DNA from: Bacteroidales bacterium | GTDB lineage: Bacteria; Bacteroidota; Bacteroidia; Bacteroidales; VadinHA17 | Assembly (NCBI GenBank): GCA_025358645.1 | Contig: JANYIW010000373.1 | Location: forward strand, 1-43,500 | Length of the DNA stretch: 43,500 bases | Reading direction: 5' to 3' | In this document: positions 9,213-18,742 of the stretch, piece by piece | Numbering within the stretch: position 1 is the stretch's first letter | Layout of the letters: the number at the start of each line of letters is the position of its first letter | Notes under the pieces: model-generated | Database searches by the model: none | What the model was told of the DNA's origin: nothing | What the model saw: only the letters and a program-made list of their open reading frames with translations | Position numbers and translations under genes: made by a program

Positions 9213-9249
9213 AAAGGTATCCACGGAAAGGATACCTTTTTCTATTTTT
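9213..9249 (+). terminator. Intrinsic terminator after the peroxiredoxin gene
   Basis: A perfect 10-bp stem (AAAGGTATCC at 9213-9222 with GGATACCTTT at 9230-9239) and a 7-base loop are followed by TTCTATTTTT. It starts 19 bp after the peroxiredoxin stop. Its position argues against tilS starting inside the peroxiredoxin gene. Confidence 0.85.
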
Positions 9250-9257
9250 ACAGTTCA

Positions 9258-10622
9258 ATGCATCAAGATATGATTGGTGAGTTTAAAAAGTTCATTACTG
9301 AAAATAACCTTATAAAATCAGGTGAAAAAGTATTGATTACTGTAAGCGGTGGTATTGATTCAATGGTTATGGCTCACCTGTTTCTCAAACAGGATTATAA
9401 AATTGGAATTGCTCATTGTAATTTCTCCCTGAGAGCCGCAGAATCAGATAAAGATGAGGAGCTGGTCCGTAAATTTGCCTCTGAACATAATATCCCATTC
9501 TTTACTGTCCGGTTTGAAACGAAAACCTTTGCAAAGAAGAACAGATTGTCCGTTCAGATGGCAGCAAGAGATCTGAGATACAAATGGTTTGAAGAGATCA
9601 GAAAGGAAAACGGATACGATTTAATAGCAGTTGCACATAATCTTAACGATAATATCGAGACTCTTTTAATAAACCTTACAAGGGGAACCGGATTGGCAGG
9701 AATGGCCGGAATGAAACCTTCAAGTAACAATATTATAAGGCCATTGCTTTTTGCAACCAGACGAATTATTTCAACTTACCGTGACCAACATTCAATTGTT
9801 TTCCGGGAAGATAAGTCAAACGCAGATACAAAATATATAAGGAATAAAATCAGACATCTGGTGATCCCTGTTCTTAAAGAGATCAATCCTTCCATTGAAA
9901 TAACACTTAATGAAACCGCCGGGAGATTCTCCGGATTAAATGAAATTGTATCCGAATACATATCGAGATTAAGGGAAACTATTTCAGAGGAAAAAGAACA
10001 ATATATCACCTTTAATATAGGTCTTCTTAAAAACTATCTTCATAATAAGGTTGTCCTTTTTGAATTATTTAAACCTTACAGTATAACCAATGCACTATTA
10101 ATTGATCTTGTTAAAGTAATTGAAGGTAAAACCGGTGGTCAGATCATTACTGAAAGCCATAGAATAATTAAAAACAGGAAAGAGATAATAGTTTCAGATG
10201 AAGAATTTATTAAGGAAACTTCATATTCAATTATAAACACAGCGTCATTCTGTAATTTCCCTGGAATTTCTTCTGCAAGAAATGTTAGAATCTCCGATAT
10301 ATATGAAATCCCATCCGACCCTCACATAGCCTGTCTTGATTCCCAGGAGATCTCTTTCCCGGTGATAATAAGAAAATGGAAGCCAGGAGATTATTTTTAT
10401 CCACTGGGAATGATCCAGAAGAAAAAGCTGAGTGACTATTTTATTGACAATAAATATTCAAGATTTGACAAGGAAAATATTTTTATCCTGGAATCAGATG
10501 GAAAAATTGTCTGGATAATCGGTGACAGAATTGATGACAGGTTCAAAATAACAAGCTCAACAAAAAAAGGTCTTCTCCTTAAATCAAAACGAAAAGCCAT
10601 GATAATCAAACCTGTAAGATAA
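9258..10622 (+). CDS. tilS: tRNA(Ile)-lysidine synthase
   Basis: TilS converts C34 of the CAU-anticodon tRNA-Ile to lysidine using ATP and lysine, so that it reads AUA. The N-terminal PP-loop ATPase motif SGGIDS lies at about residues 30-35 (VLITVSGGIDSMVMAHLF), followed by IAHCNFSLR and VAHNLNDNIETLLINLTRGTG. The C-terminal TilS_C domain is seen around RKWKPGDYFYPLGMIQKKKL and VWIIGDRIDDRFKI. The frame is open back to a GTG at 9165, but that would overlap the peroxiredoxin gene and span its terminator. ATG 9258 (MHQDMIGEF) is therefore preferred; ATG 9270 is also possible. The length of 454 residues is normal. It converges with aroC, with 31 bp between stops. Confidence 0.93.
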   Translation: MHQDMIGEFKKFITENNLIKSGEKVLITVSGGIDSMVMAHLFLKQDYKIGIAHCNFSLRAAESDKDEELVRKFASEHNIPFFTVRFETKTFAKKNRLSVQMAARDLRYKWFEEIRKENGYDLIAVAHNLNDNIETLLINLTRGTGLAGMAGMKPSSNNIIRPLLFATRRIISTYRDQHSIVFREDKSNADTKYIRNKIRHLVIPVLKEINPSIEITLNETAGRFSGLNEIVSEYISRLRETISEEKEQYITFNIGLLKNYLHNKVVLFELFKPYSITNALLIDLVKVIEGKTGGQIITESHRIIKNRKEIIVSDEEFIKETSYSIINTASFCNFPGISSARNVRISDIYEIPSDPHIACLDSQEISFPVIIRKWKPGDYFYPLGMIQKKKLSDYFIDNKYSRFDKENIFILESDGKIVWIIGDRIDDRFKITSSTKKGLLLKSKRKAMIIKPVR

Positions 10623-10653
10623 ATGACTGCCAGAATGTAAGACTGAAAGACAA

Positions 10654-11649
10654 TCAGACATTTCGCTCTCCATGAATTCCCCTGTCAATAAGCATAAGAT
10701 CGGCCATAGCTATCGCGGCAGCTGCCTCGACTATGACAGGCATTCTCAGTGCAATACAGGTATCGTGTCTTCCTTTTACCACGAGAGTTGTCAACCTTCC
10801 CTCCTTAAAATTAAAAGTAGTCTGATCGATCCCGATAGATGAAGTAGGTTTGACTACAATTCTGAATATGATTTCGTTCCCGTTTGTAATACCGCCGTTA
10901 ATTCCTCCGGCATTATTGGTTGAAGTCTTGCCGCTACTATCTTTAAATGGATCATTATGTTCTGAACCTTTCATTGCAGCTGCAGCGAATCCTGAACCAA
11001 ATTCAATTCCCTTAATTGCAGGAATAGAAAATATTATATGGCTAACCGCAGATTCGAAAGAATAAAAGAATGGTTCCCCGATTGCCAAAGGCGGATTTTT
11101 AACCCTGCATTCAATAATACCTCCTATTGAATCATTTTGTTCTATGGCCTCATTAATAGCTTTATCAATATCAAAAGAGCCTCCGGCAGAGATTAGTTTC
11201 GCGGCTATGTCTGCTGACCCTGCAATCTTTTTAGCAATAACCCCGGCAGCAACAAGGCCCCAGGTTATCCTGCCTGAAAAATGACCGCTTCCTCTCATAT
11301 CTGCAAAACCGGAATGCTTTACGCGTGAGACGAAATCTGCATGACCAGGTCGCGGAATATTTTTAAATTCATCATAATCGGAAGAAATCTTATCACTGTT
11401 TCGTGTGACAATTGTAACCGGAGCCCCGGTTGTTGCCCCATCAAAAACGCCACTTAGTATTTCAGGCAGATCTGGTTCCTGACGTTTAGTTGTTCCCGGG
11501 CTCCCGCTTTGTCGTCTCCTGAGATCCGTCATAAAATCTTCCGCTTTAACGGCCATGCCCGGAGGACATCCGTCTATTATCACACCTATCGAGGGACCAT
11601 GTGATTCTCCAAAGAGAGTAACTCTGAAAACGACTCCAAACGAATTCAT
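10654..11649 (-). CDS. aroC: Chorismate synthase
   Basis: Chorismate synthase performs the last step of the shikimate pathway, the FMN-dependent conversion of EPSP to chorismate. Signature segments are present in order: LFGESHGPSIG near the N-terminus, DLRRRQSGSPG, RPGHADFVSRVKHSGFADMR, GSGHFSGRITWGLVAAGVIA, the GGINGGITNGNEI segment, and the C-terminal GRHDTCIALRMPVIVEAAAA. At 331 residues it is slightly short for the family, but all landmarks are present. It lies 4 bp downstream of aroB in the same direction, so aroB-aroC is almost certainly one transcript. Confidence 0.96.
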   Translation of the reverse strand: MNSFGVVFRVTLFGESHGPSIGVIIDGCPPGMAVKAEDFMTDLRRRQSGSPGTTKRQEPDLPEILSGVFDGATTGAPVTIVTRNSDKISSDYDEFKNIPRPGHADFVSRVKHSGFADMRGSGHFSGRITWGLVAAGVIAKKIAGSADIAAKLISAGGSFDIDKAINEAIEQNDSIGGIIECRVKNPPLAIGEPFFYSFESAVSHIIFSIPAIKGIEFGSGFAAAAMKGSEHNDPFKDSSGKTSTNNAGGINGGITNGNEIIFRIVVKPTSSIGIDQTTFNFKEGRLTTLVVKGRHDTCIALRMPVIVEAAAAIAMADLMLIDRGIHGERNV

Positions 11650-11653
11650 AATT

Positions 11654-12691
11654 CTATTTTTTATCTCTGAATCTTTTATAAAAACTTAGTACTTCGTCAA
11701 CAGGAACTTTTTCGACTTTTGCTTTTCCAATTCCATGAGTAAAAACAAAATGTATATCTGTACCTGTCTTCTTTTTATCATGGAGAACAATCTTCTTCAA
11801 CTGCTCATCTGTTAAATCATGTTCATCAAGCAGCATAAATCTTTTTAGCAGACTGATTATACTCTCTTTTTCAACTGGACTTATATATCCTTTTTCAAAA
11901 GAAAAGGCAGTTGCTAATTCCATTCCTGAAGCAACAGCAAAACCATGTTTCAAGGCTTTCTGCAATTCAACAGCATGCCCGAAAGTATGTCCAAAATTAA
12001 GAATCCGCCTCAATCCTGTCTCATTTTCATCTTCCGACACTACCAAACCTTTAAATCTCACTGATTTAGCTACAAGGTGAGTCAGAAGGTCAGAGTTCCT
12101 CGACATTATATTATCATAACTTCTTTCAATCAGATCAAATAATTCTTTATCACCAATGACAGCCGTTTTAATCAGTTCAGCAAGTCCTGATAAATACTCC
12201 TGTTCAGGAAGGGTTTGCAACATTGAAGGATCACAGATAACGAATTCAGGCTGCCTGATTGTACCGAGCATATTCTTTGTACCTCCCAGGTTAACTCCGT
12301 TTTTTCCACCTGTACTGGCATCCACCTGCGACAATAATGTTGTAGAAACATATCCACAACGGATGCCCCTCATATATACTGAAGCAAGAAAACCGGCAAC
12401 ATCGCAAACCACACCTCCTCCTACCGCGAGAACAAAACCTGCACGATCTATTCCTGCTTCAAGAAGCTGATCAGCAAGATGTTCAATGACTTCCAGCTTT
12501 TTGCTTCCTTCTCCCGGTGATATGGAAAAGACGGGAACTCCCGGAAATTTGTCGCCATATAACCGTCTTACATTATGATCAGTGATAATTACAACACCTT
12601 TATCAGGGAGTAATCCGGATACTGATTCCCATTTTCCACCAACCAGTATTTCGGATTTGAACCCAGTCGTATTGATTGTTATTTTTTCCAA
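11654..12691 (-). CDS. aroB: 3-Dehydroquinate synthase, TTG start
   Basis: AroB cyclizes DAHP to 3-dehydroquinate, using NAD and a divalent metal. Motifs are AVGGGVVCDVAGFLASVYMRG, STTLLSQVDASTGGKNGVN, the metal-ligand regions ELIKTAVIGDKELF and NFGHTFGHAVE, and HDKKKTG near the C-terminus. The length of 345 residues is typical. The likely start is TTG at 12689-12691: an in-frame stop lies only four codons upstream, no ATG falls between, and the first residues (EKITINTTGFKSEI) belong to the family's N-terminus. It is followed directly by aroC, and 79 bp separate it from the ABC-F gene upstream. Confidence 0.95.
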   Translation of the reverse strand: MEKITINTTGFKSEILVGGKWESVSGLLPDKGVVIITDHNVRRLYGDKFPGVPVFSISPGEGSKKLEVIEHLADQLLEAGIDRAGFVLAVGGGVVCDVAGFLASVYMRGIRCGYVSTTLLSQVDASTGGKNGVNLGGTKNMLGTIRQPEFVICDPSMLQTLPEQEYLSGLAELIKTAVIGDKELFDLIERSYDNIMSRNSDLLTHLVAKSVRFKGLVVSEDENETGLRRILNFGHTFGHAVELQKALKHGFAVASGMELATAFSFEKGYISPVEKESIISLLKRFMLLDEHDLTDEQLKKIVLHDKKKTGTDIHFVFTHGIGKAKVEKVPVDEVLSFYKRFRDKK

Positions 12692-12770
12692 TAGAGCAAC
12701 TTATTGATTGTTAAAGTTAAAAAATCTGACCTAATTCAAAACTTATTTTTATAAAATTGGGATTTATGAG

Positions 12771-14645
12771 TCACTTCTCACTTAATTCAAGCCATCGAGA
12801 CTCCTTTTCATCCAATATCTTCATTAATTCACCATGCCTTTTAGACTTAGATATTAATTCCTCATTATTAAGTTCTCCCAGGCTCATTTCAGATTCAATA
12901 AGTTTTTTTTCCGTATCGAGATTCTCAATTTCATTTGACAGAAGTTCTAATTCCCTCTTTTCTTTAAATGTCAGGCCCTGTTTTCTCTCCTTTTTAAACG
13001 AAATTTCAGATGATTCCCCCGAATCTGAATTTATTGATAGTTTAACAGCTGAAATTTGCTTTTCATTCTCTTTCTGCTTTTCTCTCAGCTGAGTATAATT
13101 CCCCGGAAAATCCTTAATAATACCATCACCCTTATACTCAAAAATATGATCAACGACCTTATCCATAAAATATCTGTCATGAGAGACAACTATTACACAT
13201 CCTCTGAAGCCTGCGAGGTATTCTTCAAGAACATTAAGTGTGAGGATATCAAGATCATTTGTCGGTTCATCAAGTATCAGAAAATTTGGGTTATTCATAA
13301 GTACTGTAAGCAGATAAAGACGTCTCTTCTCACCACCTGATAGTTTTCTGATTAAGGTATACTGTTTTTCAGGGGGGAACAGGAAATAGTTCATGAACTG
13401 GGTTATTGACAGCACATTACCATCACTTATCACAACTTTTTCTGCAATATTCTTCACTGCATCGATAACAGTCATATCGTTGTCAAATTCAATACCCTGT
13501 TGCCTGTAATATCCAAAAACAATTGTCTCTCCGCGTTCAACTGTACCTTTATCCGGCTCAGTTAACCCGGTAATTATATTGAGCAAAGTTGTTTTTCCTG
13601 TACCATTCCTGCCGATAAGTCCTGCTTTTTCAAACCTGTTAAAGAGGTAGGTAAAGTCATTAAGGATCAACTTGTCGCCATACGATTTGCTTACATTTTT
13701 TATCTCAAGGATCTTACTCCCCATCCTTGAAATGTTTACGTTTATGTTGATACTCTTTTCATCAGGTCTGTTCGCGGCTTTTTCCTTTAGATCATAAAAT
13801 GATTCAATCCTTGATTTGGCCTTATGCCGTCTTGCTTTTGGCATCCGTCTCATCCATTCGAGTTCAGTCTTTAACAGGTTTTTTGCCTTTTCTGAATTCA
13901 TCTTAGCCGAATACTCCCTGCTCTGTTTTTTTTCAAGGAAATATTCATAATTTCCCTCATACCTGTAGAGCTCGTTATTGGCTAGTTCCAGTATCACATT
14001 ACAGACCCTGTCAAGAAAGTATCTGTCGTGCGTAACCATCAGAAGTGTCTTTTTAGACTTTATAAGATACTCCTCCAGCCATTCGATCATATCGAGATCA
14101 AGATGATTAGTGGGTTCATCAAGTATAATAAGATCAGCATCTTCCACGAGTACTTTTGCTAACGCTACTCTTTTCTTTTGTCCTCCTGATAAAGTGCTTA
14201 TCACTGCATTCAGATCAGTAAGTTTAAGTCTGAAAAGAATCTGCTTAACAGCCACTTCATAATCCCATGCCTTATGGTCATCCATTTTCTGGATCATAAC
14301 CTGCAACATCCCGGGCGAACCGGTAAGAACGCATTCTTCGTATTCCCGGATTACTGTTACCAGTTCACTGCCGGTACTGAAGAGTTCATCAATTATTTTG
14401 TTCGATTCATTCAGGACAGGAGATTGCTGAAGATATGCTATGCTCAAATCGCGCTTGATACTGAGTGAACCGTTATCCGGATTTTCCTTTCCAGCCAGGA
14501 TATCAAGTAATGATGATTTGCCTGCTCCATTTACTGCTATAAGAGCAACCTTATCATCCTTGTTTATATTAAAACTTATTTTATCGAAAAGCAGATTGTC
14601 TCCGATTCGTCTTGCTATACTCTCTGCCTGAAGGTAACTTATCAT
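12771..14645 (-). CDS. uup: ABC-F ATPase, Uup-like
   Basis: This 624-residue soluble tandem-ATPase protein belongs to the ABC-F family, which act on ribosomes rather than in transport. ATPase domain 1 has Walker A NGAGKSS (about 39-45), signature LSGGQKKRVALAKVL and Walker B DLIILDEPTNHLD. The basic interdomain linker contains ELEWMRRMPKARRHKAKSRI, the part that contacts P-site tRNA in this family. Domain 2 has GRNGTGKTTLL, LSGGEKRRLYLLTVL and NFLILDEPTNDLD. A charged C-terminal coiled coil (about 530-624) is the Uup-type extension. There are no transmembrane segments. Subfamily assignment to Uup is good but not certain. A TAnnTTTG element lies just upstream and implies a very short leader. 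Confidence 0.9.
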   Translation of the reverse strand: MISYLQAESIARRIGDNLLFDKISFNINKDDKVALIAVNGAGKSSLLDILAGKENPDNGSLSIKRDLSIAYLQQSPVLNESNKIIDELFSTGSELVTVIREYEECVLTGSPGMLQVMIQKMDDHKAWDYEVAVKQILFRLKLTDLNAVISTLSGGQKKRVALAKVLVEDADLIILDEPTNHLDLDMIEWLEEYLIKSKKTLLMVTHDRYFLDRVCNVILELANNELYRYEGNYEYFLEKKQSREYSAKMNSEKAKNLLKTELEWMRRMPKARRHKAKSRIESFYDLKEKAANRPDEKSININVNISRMGSKILEIKNVSKSYGDKLILNDFTYLFNRFEKAGLIGRNGTGKTTLLNIITGLTEPDKGTVERGETIVFGYYRQQGIEFDNDMTVIDAVKNIAEKVVISDGNVLSITQFMNYFLFPPEKQYTLIRKLSGGEKRRLYLLTVLMNNPNFLILDEPTNDLDILTLNVLEEYLAGFRGCVIVVSHDRYFMDKVVDHIFEYKGDGIIKDFPGNYTQLREKQKENEKQISAVKLSINSDSGESSEISFKKERKQGLTFKEKRELELLSNEIENLDTEKKLIESEMSLGELNNEELISKSKRHGELMKILDEKESRWLELSEK

Positions 14646-14661
14646 AAAAAATCAATATTGT

Positions 14662-14670
14662 GCAAAGATA
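14662..14670 (-). promoter_or_regulatory. Bacteroidota -7 promoter element for the ABC-F gene
   Basis: The minus strand reads TATCTTTGC, an exact match to the TAnnTTTG(C/T) element, 17 bp before the ABC-F ATG. No convincing -33 TTG element is seen at the usual spacing. Confidence 0.55.
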
Positions 14671-14708
14671 AAAAGTGTTACCTTACCTGCACTATTAATT
14701 TCAGTCCT

Positions 14709-15407
14709 ATGACTATCAATGAAAGATTTAGTCGTACAATAAAATATTTTCAGAAAGTCTATCCTGTAGCAGAAACCGAACTCGTTTACCGAAGTCCATT
14801 TGAATTGCTGGTGGCAGTCATCCTGTCAGCTCAATGTACTGATAAGAGAGTCAATATAATAACACCTCCACTAATAAAAAGATTTCCTGATGCTGAATCG
14901 ATGGCCAAAGCTGAACCGGAAGTTATATTTGAATATATAAAATCATGTACTTATCCAAATAACAAGGCAAAATATCTTTCAGGTATGTCGCGAATGCTGG
15001 TTTCTGATTTTGGCGGAACTGTTCCATCTGAGCCTGTGCTTTTGCAGCATCTCCCCGGAGTCGGACGAAAGAGCGCTAACGTTGTTGCTTCAGTGATTTT
15101 CAGGAAACCGGTTATGGCAGTTGATACTCACGTTTTCAGAGTTTCTCACAGGATAGGTCTGGTTAAAAATGCAAAAACACCACTTAGTGTAGAGATACAA
15201 CTTACCCGACATATTCCTGTTGAACTGATCCATGAGTCACATCACTGGTTGATCCTGCATGGCAGATACACTTGCACAGCCAGAAATCCTAAATGCAGTA
15301 AATGTGGACTTACTGATTTCTGCGATTACTTTAAAAAATATAGAAATAAGAAGAAATTATTAGAAATAGATATAACAAGGCAGAAAATAGTAGTAATTAA
15401 AAGTTAA
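14709..15407 (+). CDS. nth: Endonuclease III
   Basis: This bifunctional DNA glycosylase/AP lyase removes oxidized pyrimidines in base-excision repair. With the ATG at 14709 it has 232 residues (MTINERFSRTIKYF). The frame extends upstream to a TTG at 14658, but ATG gives the family's usual N-terminus. The helix-hairpin-helix LPGVGRKSANVV carries the catalytic Lys, and VDTHVFRVSHRIGL carries the catalytic Asp. The C-terminal 4Fe-4S ligands have the classic C-x6-C-x2-C-x5-C spacing (CTARNPKCSKCGLTDFC). It is divergent from the ABC-F gene. Confidence 0.95.
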   Translation: MTINERFSRTIKYFQKVYPVAETELVYRSPFELLVAVILSAQCTDKRVNIITPPLIKRFPDAESMAKAEPEVIFEYIKSCTYPNNKAKYLSGMSRMLVSDFGGTVPSEPVLLQHLPGVGRKSANVVASVIFRKPVMAVDTHVFRVSHRIGLVKNAKTPLSVEIQLTRHIPVELIHESHHWLILHGRYTCTARNPKCSKCGLTDFCDYFKKYRNKKKLLEIDITRQKIVVIKS

Positions 15408-15490
15408 ACAGCAGACGGAAATTAAAAACCGGATACGCGGATTGAATCAATATTTGTTATTTTTAAAATATAATTGAAAACACCTTTTTG

Positions 15491-18400
15491 ATGGATTATA
15501 AAGAGAGTTATATCGAGTTGCTGGAAAAAAACAGAAGACTGGAGAAGGAATTTAACTTGTTACATTCAAAAAGCCAGGAAAAAACCGGGATCGTCAGAGA
15601 AACAATCTTCAAGATTTTTCACTCAGCCTCTTATTTAATGGCAATAAGCAGGTTAGATACAGGTCAGTATGTAGATGTTAATGACACATTTTGTAAAACA
15701 CTGGGGTACTCGAAAGATGAGATTATTGGTCATACCTCTGATGATATACAATTTTTTGCAGATTTTGAAGAAAGCAATAAGTATATAAAACTCATTTCCA
15801 AACTTAAAAGCATCAAAGGCTATCCGGTAACCTTAAAAACCAAAACAGGTGAAGCAAAGTCTTATCTTTTTTCGGCTGATACAGTACAACTCGAAAATGA
15901 GATCTACCTGCTTACAATATTCAGTGAGATTAAAACATTAAAAGACAGAAAGATAAAAGATACGAATGGCAGTTTACTTGAAGAAATCTTTGAGACTGTC
16001 AGCAGTTACCTGGCATTGTTCGGTGTTGATGATGATAACAGGTTTTATATAATTGATCTAAACAGAAGAGTAGAAGAGATAGAATTTATCAGAAAAAATG
16101 AAGTAATTGGTAAATATATTGAGGAAACACTCCTGAATAACCGGGTAAAACTCATTGAACTTCTGAACCATCTTCGCTTAACAGGTGATGCGCATAAATT
16201 AGCAGCTTCTCCTGCTGGAGACGATTCTGAAGGGTATTATATGGGGTTTCTTCTTACCTCTGGAAATTTCGTAATAACATGGGAACCAGGAAGCTACCAA
16301 AGAAACAAGGATGATCAGAATAAACAGGGAGTTGTCTTTGAGAAGTTTGCTGATTTGCTTCCTGAGATGGTGTATGAGGTAGATCTTACAGGAAAAATCT
16401 TATACGCCAACAGGCTGGGAATAAGCTTTTTCGGATATACAAAACAAGACCTTGAATCAGGTATTTATATAGCCCGAATATTTCCTGAAAGTTATCTGGA
16501 AATGATTGAAAATCTGAAAGCATTAACATCTCCCGGACAGATCTCCACCAATGAGTATATTGCCAGAAAAAAAGATGGAATTCTTATTCCGGTGGTTACT
16601 CATTCTTTTGCACTCTTTTTTAACGACAAAATTGCGGGATACAGAGGAGTTGTAACCGACATCAGCAAACAAAAAGAATATGAGAATCAGATAATCAGGG
16701 AAAAAGCTTTTCTTGAGCATTTATATAATTCAACTCCTGTTGCTATAGCTATTACCAGCCCATCAGGAGTCGTATCGATGATCAACCGTGAGTTCACCGA
16801 ACTTTTCAACTTTACATTAGAAGAGGCAGTGAATAAAAACATTAACGATCTTATTGTTCCTGATGATTTTAAAGAGGAAGCCATAAAAATCAATAACCTT
16901 GCATCTATTAACCAGAAAGAGGTAAGACAAACAATAAGAAAGGATAAGTATGGCAACAAGATTCATGTTACTCTTATTGCATCTGTAATTGTCATAAATA
17001 ATGAAATAGTTGCGAACCTTGGCATTTACAGAGATATTACAGCTGAAAGGAAAAATCAGCTTTTGCAGGAGATTCTTTTTAATATATCAACGGCTGCCCT
17101 GAAACAATATGATATCAAACAAATTTATCCGATTATTGTCCAGGAGTTAAGTAAAGTCTGGGATACAAACAACTTTTTCATTGCCCTTTATGATAAGACT
17201 TCCGAAACTCTTTCACTGCCTTTTTTTGCAGATGAGAAGGATAATTTCTTTGAAATTCCAACCAAAAAAACAATAACGGGTTGGGTAATTAAGAACAACA
17301 AATCAGTTCTTCTTAAAGAAAAGGATCTGAAACATCTCGATGAGTCAGGAGAAATAGACCTCGTGGGAACACCATGTAAAGTTTGGATGGGTGTCCCTCT
17401 TAAGGTGGAAAATGATACTATAGGGGTAATGTGTCTGCAGGATTATTATTCTGAGGATAAGTTTTCGCAGGATGATCTATCTATAATGGGTTTTATTGCT
17501 AATCAGATTGCTATCGCCCTTCAGCGCAGAATGATGCTTGATAACATCATCCTTGCCCGACAGAAAGCAGAAGATGCAGCACAGTCCAAGCAATTGTTCA
17601 TGTCAACCATGAGTCATGAGATCAGAACCCCGCTTAATGAAGTAATCGGCATTACAAATCTTCTTCTTCAGGGAAATCCGCGTGAAGACCAGATGGATTA
17701 TATCAAAACTCTGAAGTTTTCAGGAAATCACCTTCTCACCCTCGTAAATGATGTCCTCGATTACAATAAAATGGAATCTGGTAAAATAATTTTCGAACAG
17801 ACACAATTTAACCTTAGTGACTTTCTGAATGAGATAATGAGAACATACTCATTCAGATCAAAAGCAAAGGATCTGAGTTTTGATATAAAGAAAGCAGATG
17901 ACCTGCCTATTGAGGTCATTGGTGATCCGATCAGACTGAATCAGATACTCTTCAATCTTCTGTCAAATGCACTTAAATTCACTTCTCATGGGAGTATTCA
18001 GGTTATAGTAAAAGAATTAAACCGAACATCAAACCAGTCGAAAATAGAATTCACAGTTACCGATACAGGCATAGGTATTCCAAAAGATAAACACTCCTTT
18101 ATCTTTGAAAGCTTTACACAAGCTTCTTCAGATACAACACGACATTTCGGGGGCACCGGACTAGGATTGGCTATCTGTAAAAAACTGATAGTGATGCAGG
18201 GAGGTACAATTACAATCGAAAGTGAACCTCAAAAAGGTTCTACTTTCCGTTTTGTACTATCCTTTGGAATTTCGGATAAGACAATTCAGTCTCTGGCTGT
18301 TGATGTACCTGAGAACTATATTGGTCTCGAAGGAAAGAAGATTCTTGTAGCAGAAGACAATAAGATAAATTTCTTTGTTGCGAATAAATTTCTGATTGGC

Positions 18401-18700
18401 TGGGGAATATCAGTTGCTCATGCAGAAAACGGTCAGATTGCTCTTGATTTTCTGGAAAAGGAAGATTTTGATCTCATTCTGATGGATTTACAAATGCCTG
18501 TTATGGATGGCATTGAGGCAACACGCATTATCAGAAATTCAGATAATCCTCAGATTAAGAACATACCAATTGTTGCACTTACAGCTGCAATTATGTCGGA
18601 GAGTCACGATAAGATTCAGGATCTGAATATTAATGATTATGTCCTAAAGCCGTTTAAGCCTCATGATCTCTTCGAGAGAATTCTTAAACATATCAGGTAA
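15491..18700 (+). CDS. Multi-PAS/GAF hybrid histidine kinase with receiver
   Basis: This 1069-residue sensor kinase has no transmembrane segments, so it is probably cytoplasmic. Domain order: short coiled N-terminus; PAS 1 (about 50-155); a degenerate PAS-like region (165-275); PAS 2 (285-395); PAS 3 (405-525); GAF (535-680); HisKA with SHEIRTP and phospho-acceptor His709; HATPase with NLLSNALKFT, DTGIGIP and FGGTGLGLAI; and a C-terminal receiver (about 945-1069) with Asp999 in LILMDLQMPVMDG and the conserved Lys in VLKPF. ATG 15491 is preferred to an adjacent TTG at 15488. No response regulator or Hpt gene is adjacent, so downstream partners are unknown. Sensing could involve small ligands or redox, but nothing in the sequence decides this. 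Confidence 0.92.
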   Translation: MDYKESYIELLEKNRRLEKEFNLLHSKSQEKTGIVRETIFKIFHSASYLMAISRLDTGQYVDVNDTFCKTLGYSKDEIIGHTSDDIQFFADFEESNKYIKLISKLKSIKGYPVTLKTKTGEAKSYLFSADTVQLENEIYLLTIFSEIKTLKDRKIKDTNGSLLEEIFETVSSYLALFGVDDDNRFYIIDLNRRVEEIEFIRKNEVIGKYIEETLLNNRVKLIELLNHLRLTGDAHKLAASPAGDDSEGYYMGFLLTSGNFVITWEPGSYQRNKDDQNKQGVVFEKFADLLPEMVYEVDLTGKILYANRLGISFFGYTKQDLESGIYIARIFPESYLEMIENLKALTSPGQISTNEYIARKKDGILIPVVTHSFALFFNDKIAGYRGVVTDISKQKEYENQIIREKAFLEHLYNSTPVAIAITSPSGVVSMINREFTELFNFTLEEAVNKNINDLIVPDDFKEEAIKINNLASINQKEVRQTIRKDKYGNKIHVTLIASVIVINNEIVANLGIYRDITAERKNQLLQEILFNISTAALKQYDIKQIYPIIVQELSKVWDTNNFFIALYDKTSETLSLPFFADEKDNFFEIPTKKTITGWVIKNNKSVLLKEKDLKHLDESGEIDLVGTPCKVWMGVPLKVENDTIGVMCLQDYYSEDKFSQDDLSIMGFIANQIAIALQRRMMLDNIILARQKAEDAAQSKQLFMSTMSHEIRTPLNEVIGITNLLLQGNPREDQMDYIKTLKFSGNHLLTLVNDVLDYNKMESGKIIFEQTQFNLSDFLNEIMRTYSFRSKAKDLSFDIKKADDLPIEVIGDPIRLNQILFNLLSNALKFTSHGSIQVIVKELNRTSNQSKIEFTVTDTGIGIPKDKHSFIFESFTQASSDTTRHFGGTGLGLAICKKLIVMQGGTITIESEPQKGSTFRFVLSFGISDKTIQSLAVDVPENYIGLEGKKILVAEDNKINFFVANKFLIGWGISVAHAENGQIALDFLEKEDFDLILMDLQMPVMDGIEATRIIRNSDNPQIKNIPIVALTAAIMSESHDKIQDLNINDYVLKPFKPHDLFERILKHIR

Positions 18701-18742
18701 AAAGATAAAAGTAAGGAGTTGAAACAAAGAACATGAGACCGC

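Noticed and set aside
9165-9257. Earlier GTG start for tilS
   Set aside because: It would overlap the peroxiredoxin gene and read through its terminator; the added residues match nothing in the family.
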